Source: Microbacterium halotolerans (lineage in GTDB: Bacteria; Actinomycetota; Actinomycetes; Actinomycetales; Microbacteriaceae). From it: a stretch of 64,000 nucleotides of DNA. The DNA lies in the NCBI RefSeq assembly GCF_003569805.1, contig NZ_QVLP01000018.1:124001-188000 (forward strand), read 5' to 3'. The number at the start of each line of letters is the position of its first letter. Positions within the stretch are counted from its first letter, which is position 1. Under the pieces are notes generated by a model. That model saw nothing but the letters and a program-made list of their open reading frames with translations, ran no database searches and was not told where the DNA came from. A program made the position numbers and the translations under genes. Shown here piece by piece: positions 9,323-17,094 of the stretch.

Positions 9323-10279
9323 TCAGCCGGCGTACTGGGAGGGGCCACCGGCGTGGACGACGATGCGGTTTCCCTCCTGGACGAACCGGACGGCGGTGCC
9401 GACGTCGTGAACGGACAGGAACTTCTCGGGGAAGTCAGGTGTGGCGGGGAAGTCGGCTATGGCATCGAGCCCGCCGTCGGAGCAGCCCCCTGTCGTGAAG
9501 TCGGCATCGCCGAACAGCACTATGCACCTCAACTCCGTTGAGTCGCCGTTCGGCCCGGTAGAGATACCGGTGCTCTCGAAGCTCATGGTGAACCCGACGA
9601 CTGGCAGGCCGAGGTAGTCCTCGAACCGCACCGCGTCCGCGGGGTCGCCGCCGCCGAGCTGCACGCCGTCGAGCTCCTCGGGTATCCCGAGCTGCGGCGC
9701 CTCGTGCAGGGTGGCGACCACGGTCGGGTCGTAGCCGCTGACTGTCACGACGGCGATGCCCGTGATGATGCTGGCGGCCACGACGGAAGCGGCCCAGAGC
9801 GCGGCCAGTCTGCGCGCGAACGGGCGAGGCTCAGCCGGTGCGCTGTCCGCGGAAGCTGCGTCAGGATGATCCGGAGCGTCTGCGGCGTCTGGGGGACGCG
9901 CGTGCGATGCCTCGTCTCGGATGTCGTCTCGGCCATTGGGCTTAGTCTCATCCCGGGCACAGTTGCGCGCGATGAGGGCGGGGTCGACGGTGGTCGTTGC
10001 GGAACCGGCTGAGCCGTCTGCGGCCAGGAGCGAGTGGGCGTCCGCGTGGTCACCCCGTCTGGTGGAGCCGTCGTCTTCGGCAACGCCATGTGCGGCGCCG
10101 GTCGGGTAGCCCGCACTCGCCTCCGTTCCCGCGCCGTGCCCCGCCCCGTCTTCACGGATCCCCGCCGCCCGCTCTTCCAGCTCCCGCAGTCGGCGCAGCG
10201 CTGCGGGGTCGTCGGAGATGTCGGCGCCCTTGCCGTATGCGCGGGCGCGCAGCGCGGCGAGCTCGTCGGCGTCGTGCAT
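9323..10279 (-). CDS. Membrane-anchored protein of unknown function
   Basis: A 318-residue protein with no recognised family. Residues 1-45 look like a short helical/coiled segment (ELAALRARAYGKGADISDDPAALRRLRELEERAA), followed by a long low-complexity, Ala/Asp/Gly-rich stretch to about residue 145, one transmembrane helix (WAASVVAASIITGIAVVTV, about residues 158-178) and an extracytoplasmic domain of about 135 residues with one pair of cysteines (RCIVLFGD...GGCSDGG). The cytoplasmic N-terminus with a short helical motif and an exported C-terminal domain could suit a sensor or cell-envelope protein, but nothing in the neighbourhood points to a job. ATG 10279 is preceded by AAGGAGC. The gene lies between the arabinose operon and the GH43 pseudogene. 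Confidence 0.75.
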   Translation of the reverse strand: MHDADELAALRARAYGKGADISDDPAALRRLRELEERAAGIREDGAGHGAGTEASAGYPTGAAHGVAEDDGSTRRGDHADAHSLLAADGSAGSATTTVDPALIARNCARDETKPNGRDDIRDEASHARPPDAADAPDHPDAASADSAPAEPRPFARRLAALWAASVVAASIITGIAVVTVSGYDPTVVATLHEAPQLGIPEELDGVQLGGGDPADAVRFEDYLGLPVVGFTMSFESTGISTGPNGDSTELRCIVLFGDADFTTGGCSDGGLDAIADFPATPDFPEKFLSVHDVGTAVRFVQEGNRIVVHAGGPSQYAG

Positions 10280-10390
10280 GCTGTTCGTGCTCCTTCGACG
10301 ATCTGACGGCCTTCGGCGCCGACGCGGTCATCGGCTATCGGTAGCGTACGGCGCCCGTCATCCGCAGCCGGGCACGCGCGCGCACGGCAA

Positions 10391-10452
10391 CAGAATGCGC
10401 GTTCGCGAACAGGATCTCGCGGAATCCGCGTTCGCGAACGCGTGTACTGTGC
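10391..10452. repeat. 62-bp palindromic intergenic repeat, copy 1
   Basis: A hairpin-forming element with arms built on GCGCGTTCGC / GCGAACGCG and ends CAGAATGC / CTGTGC. It aligns without gaps to a second 62-bp element at 20075-20136 with, by my count, 49 of 62 bases identical. This copy lies just beyond the stop of the minus-strand GH43 pseudogene, where it could act as its terminator. Confidence 0.75.
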
Positions 10453-10467
10453 AGCTATGAGCGCAAC

Positions 10468-11361
10468 CTACGAGCAGTCGGCCGCATCGTAGGGTGCGGT
10501 GACCATCGCGTCGCCTGGGTCGTCGCCCGCCCAGCTCGCGCCGATCTCGGTCTGCAGCAGAGACCAGTGGGTGCCGTCGGCCCACCAGTCGCGGGCCGTG
10601 GTCGACTCCATGTAGATGCCATTGCCGAGACCGTTGTCCTTCGTGATCCGGTAGGTGGTGCCCTCGTTCTGGATGATCGTGGTGTCGATCGCGTTCGCGC
10701 CCTGATCGACCAGCGTGTCGCCGTACTCGTAGGTCTCCTGCGTGAAGTCGGTCGTCGCCCCCCCACATCACGCGGCTGTACGTGTCGCCGGTGTGCTCGG
10801 CGTCGTCGTACAGGTTCGACGACCAGTACACGACGAATGCGCCCTCGCCTGCTCCGCGATAGTCGGGAACCCAGGTTGCCTCCGGTGTCCATGCCATGCC
10901 GAGCTCGGCTCGCGTGACCCCGTCGGCGGTGGTCGCCACGTCGAACTGGCGCAGGTCGCTCCAGGTGACGAGATCCTTCGACTCCCACACGTTCAGCTTG
11001 GTGCTGCCGTTGCTCGACCAGTGGCACCAGTCACCGCATGCGCTGGTGCCGGAGTCGCCGCCGAACACGCGCAGGTCGGTCGCGATGATGTAGTGCGTCT
11101 CGGCGTCGGTGAACGTGACATCGCCGGGTCCGCCGACGGCCTCGGCCGGCCCGGCATCTCCCTCGGCGGAGTTCGGTACGGTCGAGCCGCTCGTCTGCGC
11201 GAAACCGTACGACGCGATGAGGCCCTGATCCGGTGCCGCGGCGGTCGCTCCCGAGGGAGCAATCCGACGACGAGTGCGGCGGCGGTGAGCGTGATTCCGG
11301 ATGCCATCAGCCGCTTCCGGTTCGAGCGACCGAGGGGACCGGACGTGGTGCTTCTGAACAC
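10468..11361 (-). pseudogene. Decayed secreted GH43 glycosidase (frameshifts, internal deletion, truncation)
   Basis: The minus strand encodes pieces of an exported GH43 enzyme like the two intact ones at 14.0 and 17.1 kb. GTG 11361 follows AAAGGAGC and begins a signal peptide (NRKRLMASGITLTAAALVVGLL); near 11251-11260 a one-base shift is needed to reach ATAAAPDQGLIASYGF, the start of a LamG domain. That domain then stops after about 30 residues and jumps, near 11120-11150, to GH43 sequence THYIIATDLRV, so most of LamG and the first propeller blade with its RDP catalytic Asp are gone. At 10758-10764 a run of seven C (G on the coding strand) shifts the frame again; with six, reading continues through TTDFTQETYEYGDTLVDQG to a TAG at 10468-10470, well short of a full propeller. 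An operator-bearing promoter is still present upstream. Confidence 0.85.
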
Positions 11362-11735
11362 AACAGCTCCTTTGCCTGTCGCGCCAGCCCGACCGCACGC
11401 TGGACGTGTGATATGGGCCACTGCGGCACGGTGAGGCCGCGGCGATGGCTCTGCGACACTGCCGGGAAACCGTGCTTGTTCCCGGTAACATAACACGCTA
11501 GTGTTCCGAGGTGAAGACGTCGACCCGACGACGGACGACACAAGGCAAGGGCGCCCCACATGCTTCCCAGAGCGCACCAGCGCACCCCGCGTGAGCGGCT
11601 GCCCTCTGCCTTGATCCGGAGTCGATTCGACACTCGAACATCCGGTGCGGCGGCAAGCAGTCGCCGGCCGGTCATACAGCGGCGGCTGAGCGTCGCAGAA
11701 GGAATCGGCGGCGACGCCGAGGAACGGAGATAACG
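11362..11735. other. Divergent promoter region between the GH43 pseudogene and the WxL-like gene
   Basis: About 370 bases without a gene. It holds the operator at 11477-11490 overlapping a plausible minus-strand -10 (TATGTT at 11492-11487), and the leader of the plus-strand gene ending in the ribosome site GGAG before ATG 11736. I do not see a clear plus-strand promoter, and short frames here have no coding character. Confidence 0.6.
11477..11490. promoter_or_regulatory. Predicted LacI/AraR-type operator upstream of the GH43 pseudogene
   Basis: TGTTCCCGGTAACA, identical in all 14 bases to the site at 22842-22855. On the minus strand it overlaps the candidate -10 hexamer of the pseudogene promoter (TTCACC, 17 bases, TATGTT), a position suited to repression. 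Confidence 0.65.
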
Positions 11736-12380
11736 ATGATCCGGATGAACCGGTCTCACCTCGCTCGCACTGCTGCAGGCGTCGTGGGCGGCCTGGTGCT
11801 CGTCGGCGTGGGCGGCGCGGCCATCGCCGAGGAGGTCGGCACCGACGGTGTCGACGTCAACGTCACGATCGAGGAGCAGGCGGCGGGCGCGCTCTCCCTC
11901 AGCGTCGCCGCCGAGAGCGAGACGCTCACCGAGGTCGAGGGAGCCTCAGCCGACTACCGCGAGTTCACGGGCGCGCTGCCCGATGTCACCGTAACCGACA
12001 CCCGCAGCGAGGTGCCAGAGGGCGTGTACTGGTACGTCACCGGTCAGGCGAGCGACTTCGTCGGCGACGCGGGTCAGGCATCGATCACCCCCGACCATCT
12101 CGGCTGGACTCCCGAGCTGGTGACGGCAGGCAACGGCGAGGTGGCGCCAGGCGACGAGGTGCCGACTTCTCTCGACGAGAGCACCAATCCGACCACTCCG
12201 AACAACGTCGGTCTCGCCGGCGAGGAGCTGCTGCAGCTCGCGCTCGATTCGTCTGAGGCGACCGCGGCGAACGGCGAGTGGACGGCCAACGCCGACCTCA
12301 CGCTGAAGACCCCGAACGACGTCGAAGCCGGCTCGTACACCTCGACGGTGACGCTGTCGCTGTTCGAAGACACCTACTGA
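11736..12380 (+). CDS. Secreted WxL-domain-like surface protein
   Basis: A 214-residue protein with a signal peptide (basic start, hydrophobic residues about 12-30, AIA-EE cleavage). The mature part has the repeating beta-strand pattern of WxL-like domains in actinobacteria: LSLSVAAESETLTEVEG, then LPDVTVTDTR, VYWYVTGQASDF, TPELVTAGNGEVAPGDE and a closing EAGSYTSTVTLSLF. The tryptophan-x-leucine pair that names the Gram-positive family is not present, so assignment is by pattern and by the neighbour, which encodes the partner type (DUF916/WxLIP). In Firmicutes such pairs form cell-surface complexes, several linked to plant polysaccharide use; the surrounding arabinanase genes fit that. ATG 11736 follows CGGAG. 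The next gene begins 86 bases downstream. Confidence 0.7.
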   Translation: MIRMNRSHLARTAAGVVGGLVLVGVGGAAIAEEVGTDGVDVNVTIEEQAAGALSLSVAAESETLTEVEGASADYREFTGALPDVTVTDTRSEVPEGVYWYVTGQASDFVGDAGQASITPDHLGWTPELVTAGNGEVAPGDEVPTSLDESTNPTTPNNVGLAGEELLQLALDSSEATAANGEWTANADLTLKTPNDVEAGSYTSTVTLSLFEDTY

Positions 12381-12466
12381 ACCACGAGTGAACCGGTCGG
12401 GGGCGTTGCGCTCCCGGCCGGCTCCCCGCACCCCTGACGCATCCGATTCCTTCGCCTGGGAGAACT

Positions 12467-13942
12467 GTGTTCCGCAACGTCATGACTCGCCAGCGCCTCG
12501 CCGCGCTCGCGGCCGCGCTGGGTCTGGTGGCCGCCACCGTCGTTCCGACCGCCGCTTCGGCGGCCGAGGAACCGGGTGCCCCTGCCGTGCGATGGGCCGT
12601 GACCCCCGCCGACGAGTCGGGGTCGGACGACCGCTTCTCGATCCAGCACGCCCTCGACGCGGGGGAGAGCGTGACCGACTTCATCTCGGTGCAGAACCTG
12701 GGTGTCGAGGAAGCCGCTTTCAGCCTCTCGGCGGCCGACGGCTTCACGACCCGCAGCGGCCGATTCGACATGCTCGCCTCAGACAAGGAGTCGGTCGATG
12801 CAGGCACCTGGGTCGAGATCGCCGACGAGGTGACGATCGCCGGCGGCGACAGCTCCGTCGTGCCGTTCACCATCACGGTGCCGGAACAGGCAGAACCGGG
12901 CGATCACCCCGCGGGAGTCGCGGCATCCGTGATCACCACGCAGTCATCCGGCGACGGCGCCAGCCTCGGCGTCGAGAGCCGCGTCGGCGTGAAGTTGATC
13001 ACGCGCGTCAAGGGGGAGCTCACCCCCGCACTCGAGGTCTCGGGTGTCGAGGCGACCTATCACGGCACCTGGAACCCGCTGAGCCCCGGTGAGGTCACGG
13101 CCACCTTCGAACTCACGAACGCCGGCAACACCAGACTGACCGTCGCGGGAATCGCCTCGGCCGGAACGGGCGAGATCGCGTTCCCCGCCGACGGCGACCC
13201 CGTCGGCGACCTGCTGCCAGGCGATACTCGCGAGGTCACGGTCGCCATCGACGGCACATGGCCCACCTTCTACGCACCCGGCGAACTCGTCGTCACACCC
13301 GCAGCGGAGGCCATGGACGGCACGACGCCGGAGGCGGATGCGGTCACCGTTGACCTCGGCGCCTGGGCGATGCCGTGGTCGCAGCTGCTCGTACTGCTGG
13401 CCCTTGCTCTCATCATCGCCGCGCTGACCTGGAACCGCCGCCGCGGCAGGCGCCGCATGGAGGAGCTGCTGCAGCAGGCGCGCGAAGAAGGCAGACGCAC
13501 GGCGGAATCCGGCGACGCCTCCGCACCGATGCGGATGCGGAGGCGGCATCGGCTCGCGATGCTCGCAGCACTGGTGCTCGCCGCATTCGCCTCAGCACCG
13601 GGCGCCGCAGTCGCCGCGACCGAAGCGGACGATGACGCGGACGGCGTCAGCGTGCACGTGAACATCACCGAACTCGACGACGGCGGGGTCGACCCGGGTG
13701 CGGACGGCCAGACGGAACCGGGAGACGACGGCGAGACCGATCCGGGTGTCGGCGACGACACCGCGACGGACGCAGGCGTCGGGACCGACACGACCGACGA
13801 TGCGTCCACGGATGCGGACGACTCCGGCGACGACCTTCCCACCACGGGGCTCGACCTCTCGCTGACGATCGCGCTGGGCGCGGCCGGGATCGCCGCCTGC
13901 GCCGCCGGCGTGCACTTCTTCCGCCGCCGCACCGTGCGCTGA
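12467..13942 (+). CDS. WxLIP/DUF916-like surface protein fused to an LPXTG-anchored tail
   Basis: A 491-residue frame with two parts. Residues 1-~330 are an exported DUF916/WxL-interacting-protein type: signal peptide ending ASAAEE, then VRWAVTPAD..., GRFDMLASDKESVDAGTWVEI, VVPFTITVPEQAEPGDHPAGVAASV, a second beta domain and a transmembrane helix (about 303-322) with a basic cytoplasmic tail. Then, at residue 355 (base 13529), MRMRRRHRLAMLAALVLAAF begins what looks like a fresh signal peptide ending AVAA, an acidic Asp/Gly/Thr linker, and a sorting signal LPTTG (about 457-461) with hydrophobic helix and RRR tail for sortase anchoring. The second part may be translated separately from an internal ATG (13529 or 13535), though no strong ribosome site is visible. 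The product probably displays or anchors the WxL-like protein encoded just upstream. Confidence 0.75.
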   Translation: MFRNVMTRQRLAALAAALGLVAATVVPTAASAAEEPGAPAVRWAVTPADESGSDDRFSIQHALDAGESVTDFISVQNLGVEEAAFSLSAADGFTTRSGRFDMLASDKESVDAGTWVEIADEVTIAGGDSSVVPFTITVPEQAEPGDHPAGVAASVITTQSSGDGASLGVESRVGVKLITRVKGELTPALEVSGVEATYHGTWNPLSPGEVTATFELTNAGNTRLTVAGIASAGTGEIAFPADGDPVGDLLPGDTREVTVAIDGTWPTFYAPGELVVTPAAEAMDGTTPEADAVTVDLGAWAMPWSQLLVLLALALIIAALTWNRRRGRRRMEELLQQAREEGRRTAESGDASAPMRMRRRHRLAMLAALVLAAFASAPGAAVAATEADDDADGVSVHVNITELDDGGVDPGADGQTEPGDDGETDPGVGDDTATDAGVGTDTTDDASTDADDSGDDLPTTGLDLSLTIALGAAGIAACAAGVHFFRRRTVR

Positions 13943-14015
13943 CACGGATCGGCGCGCACGGACTTCCCTATGCCGCGTGCCGACGGCGCGCGGCCACACC
14001 CGAGAAAGAAAGTCG

Positions 14016-16922
14016 ATGAGGACAATGTCGATACGTTCAAGACGCTCGCTGAGAGCCGTCGGTGCGACCACGGGAGGCGCGCTGCTCGCGGCCGCCCTCG
14101 CGCCGATCGCCGCCGCACCGGCCGCAGCTGCGGAGGATCTCCCCGCCCCGCTCGCGCAGTTCGCCTTCGACGAGGCGCCCACGGACGGCGAGTTCGCGTC
14201 GGGAGGCGCCACCGCCGCTGTGAACGGCACTGCGTCGCTGGTCGCGAGCCAGGAGGGACAGGGGACCGCCGCCGAGATCGGGTCGGACTTCTGGCTCGAG
14301 GTCACCGGTGAGGACGGCGGCTCGCTCCTGGCAGGTCTCGACCAGGCGACCATCTCCTACGACTCGCTGCCCGCAGCATCCGGGAACACCGGTTGGACCG
14401 TGTACGCCGCTGCCTCCGCTGATCCGCCGACCTATCAGCAGGAGCGCTACGTCGGCCTCATCGACGACGAGGACGGCGTCACCGTCGAGCGCTACAACAA
14501 CTCGGGGGCGCGCGATTCGAGCGGCAACCTCGCGGCCACCGGGCTCACGGGCGAGTGGAAGCACGTCGATCTCGTGCTCGACGGCGACAGCGCCAAGCTG
14601 TACGTCGACCAGCAGCTCGTCGATGCCAACGCCGAGGGGCCGATGCTGACCGAGATCCTCGGTGACGGCGGCATCCTGCAGCTCGGCAAGGCGAACTGGG
14701 GCGGGGGAGAGTACTTCTCAGGGCTGCTCGACAACGTCACGATCTACTCCGAGGCGCTCACCTCGACTCAGCTCGGGCTGCCCGCGCCGGAGTCGGTCGT
14801 CGTCTCAGGCGACGATGTCACCAGCGGCGCCGTCGAACTCTGGCAGGGCGAGCAGACGCAGCTCACCGCGAAGGTCACGCCAGAGGGCGCCGAAGGCACC
14901 GTGACATGGTCGAGCGCCGATGCGCAGGTCGCCGCGGTCTCCGCGTCCGGCGCCGTCAGCGCCGTCAGCGGCGGCACGACCACGATCACGGCCGCTGCCG
15001 TCGGCGATCCGACCCTGACGGATGAGGTCACCGTGACGGTGAACGAGGTGACTGACGATGTGAAGGCGCAGCGCGACGCCGATGCCCTCGCGATCGAGAA
15101 CGCCGACGACATGCGGGGCACCTTCTCGCTGCCGACGATCGGCACTCACGGCTCCGACATCTCGTGGGAGATCGTCTCCGGCAGTGAGCACGCCACGATC
15201 ACCGAGGGAGTGAACGACTCCAGCGTCTCTGCGGAGGTGCGGCGTCCCGCCGCGGGCGGCGACGCCGCGGCGATCGAGCTCGTCGCGACCGTCACCGCAG
15301 GCGAGACCGCGCTCACGCGCGAGTTCACGGTCTCGGTGCAGCCGATGCCCGCCGACCTCGGCAACGACGAGGCGTACGTCTGGGCCTTCTTCACCGGCGA
15401 GGGCGTCGGCGGCGAAGAGATCAGTCTCGCGGCTTCGAAGGGCGACGATGCGCTCGACTGGAACACGCTGAACGAGGGCGAGCCGCTGTTCACCTCCCAC
15501 TTGGGTGAAGAGGGACTGCGCGACCCGTTCATCCTGCGATCGCCCGACGGCGACACCTTCTACATGATCGCCACCGACCTGAAGATCGACGGTCGAGACG
15601 GAGGGTTCATGGGCGCGCAGACGCACGGTTCTCTCGCCGTGGAGGTATGGGAGTCGAATGACCTGGTGAACTGGTCGGATCAGCGCCACATCACGGTGAG
15701 CACCGACTATGCGGGCAACACATGGGCGCCTGAGGCGTACTGGGACGACGAGCGCGAGACCTTCGTCATGTACTGGGCGTCGAACCTGTACGACACGACC
15801 GATCCGGCCGACCGCACATCGCCGAACTACAACCGGATGATGTACGCCACAACCGACGACTTCATCGCGTTCTCGGAGCCGCAGGTCTGGATCGACGTCG
15901 ATCGCCGCGGTCAGGCGGGCGCCGGCTCGATCGACGTCACGGTCGCCGAGCACGAAGGCGACTACTACCGCGTCTACAAGGACGAGAACTCGATGACGCT
16001 GCGTCAGGAGCGCTCATCCGACCTGCTCGCCGCGGTCGAAGGCAGCTACCCGTCGACGACCGGTGCGGACGACGAGTGGGTCGAACAGGCAGTGCGCATC
16101 GGCGCCGGGCAGGACAACGGCTACGGCGGCACATTCACTCAGAGTGAGGGGCCGTCGCTGTTCCCCGCGAACGAGGGCGACGTGAACGGGTACGACTACT
16201 ACCTGTTCGCCGACCAGCCCGGCTACCACGGCGGCCCGAACCACTACGTGCCGATGGCGACGAACGACATCACCGACGGCGGCGCGTGGCAGGTCATCGG
16301 CGACGAGATGCCCCAGTCGCAGTTCCCGCAGAACGCCGACGGCGGCATGCCGCGGCACGGCACGATCGTGCCCGTCACGCGCGAGCAGTACCACGGCGTG
16401 CTCGAGGCATTCGCCCCGGAGCTCGCGGTGGTCTCGGTCGACGCGATCGACGTCAGCACACAGGCGGGGCAGGCGCCGGCGCTCCCGGAAGTCGCTCACC
16501 TGGTGAAGGCGAGCGGAGACACGGAGGACGCCGAGGTCGTATGGGATGACATTCCCGAAGCGGCATATGCCGAGGTCGGCACGTTCACCGTCGTGGGTGT
16601 GGCGCAGGACGACTCGCGCCAACCGGTGGAGGCGACCGTGACCGTGACCGAGCGCGAGGCCGACATCGAGATCGAGGCGGCAACGCGCTGCGTGTTCGGC
16701 AGGAACGTCCTCGTCACGACGGTGAGCAACAGCGGCGCAGAGGCGACGACCGTTTCGGTGTCGACGCCGTACGGCTCGAAGGACGCCGTCACGGTCGCCG
16801 CCGGAGCGAGCGCGAGCCAGTCGTTCTCGACTCGCTCGGCCGAGATCGCTGCCGGCTCGGTCACGGCCGAGTCCGCGGGAGGCGAGGCGACAGCCACGTA
16901 CTCCGCCGCCAGCTGCGGCTGA
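14016..16922 (+). CDS. Secreted LamG-BIG2-GH43 glycosidase, arabinanase/arabinofuranosidase-like
   Basis: A 968-residue exported enzyme. A signal peptide (residues 1-~37) precedes a LamG/concanavalin-like domain (~45-250), a BIG2 Ig-like domain (~265-350, VTPEGAEGTVTWSSADAQVAAVSASGAV split by strands), a short Ig-like linker, and a five-bladed GH43 propeller (~470-800). The GH43 catalytic base is expected in GLRDPFILR (Asp near residue 503), and WAPEAYWDDERETFVMYWASN carries the middle Asp. A Big_4-type bacterial Ig domain and a ~75-residue C-terminal module starting ATRCVFGRNVL and ending ASCG follow. GH43 enzymes of this build cut arabinan or arabinoxylan; the araDBA genes nearby favour arabinan. 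ATG 14016 is chosen for GAAAG upstream and because it opens the signal peptide; the frame also contains an upstream ATG at 13977. Confidence 0.87.
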   Translation: MRTMSIRSRRSLRAVGATTGGALLAAALAPIAAAPAAAAEDLPAPLAQFAFDEAPTDGEFASGGATAAVNGTASLVASQEGQGTAAEIGSDFWLEVTGEDGGSLLAGLDQATISYDSLPAASGNTGWTVYAAASADPPTYQQERYVGLIDDEDGVTVERYNNSGARDSSGNLAATGLTGEWKHVDLVLDGDSAKLYVDQQLVDANAEGPMLTEILGDGGILQLGKANWGGGEYFSGLLDNVTIYSEALTSTQLGLPAPESVVVSGDDVTSGAVELWQGEQTQLTAKVTPEGAEGTVTWSSADAQVAAVSASGAVSAVSGGTTTITAAAVGDPTLTDEVTVTVNEVTDDVKAQRDADALAIENADDMRGTFSLPTIGTHGSDISWEIVSGSEHATITEGVNDSSVSAEVRRPAAGGDAAAIELVATVTAGETALTREFTVSVQPMPADLGNDEAYVWAFFTGEGVGGEEISLAASKGDDALDWNTLNEGEPLFTSHLGEEGLRDPFILRSPDGDTFYMIATDLKIDGRDGGFMGAQTHGSLAVEVWESNDLVNWSDQRHITVSTDYAGNTWAPEAYWDDERETFVMYWASNLYDTTDPADRTSPNYNRMMYATTDDFIAFSEPQVWIDVDRRGQAGAGSIDVTVAEHEGDYYRVYKDENSMTLRQERSSDLLAAVEGSYPSTTGADDEWVEQAVRIGAGQDNGYGGTFTQSEGPSLFPANEGDVNGYDYYLFADQPGYHGGPNHYVPMATNDITDGGAWQVIGDEMPQSQFPQNADGGMPRHGTIVPVTREQYHGVLEAFAPELAVVSVDAIDVSTQAGQAPALPEVAHLVKASGDTEDAEVVWDDIPEAAYAEVGTFTVVGVAQDDSRQPVEATVTVTEREADIEIEAATRCVFGRNVLVTTVSNSGAEATTVSVSTPYGSKDAVTVAAGASASQSFSTRSAEIAAGSVTAESAGGEATATYSAASCG

Positions 16923-16932
16923 TGCCCCCAGG

Positions 16933-16968
16933 GGTGGGGCGGCGCCGAGTGCCGCACCGCCCCACCCA
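16933..16968 (+). terminator. Stem-loop between the two GH43 genes
   Basis: An exact 11-bp inverted repeat (GGGTGGGGCGG and complement) with a 14-base loop, ten bases after the stop at 16922 and about 125 bases before the next gene. It may terminate or attenuate transcription into the second GH43 gene. Confidence 0.65.
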
Positions 16969-17094
16969 CACACACGCCCCGCATGCGGGCACGAAGGAGT
17001 GCGACATGACGAACAGGCCTCACCCAGTCGCGGAGCGCAGGAACCTAGCCCCGCAACCATCACTGCTGAACCACCCATACGAGGGAGCAAGACC

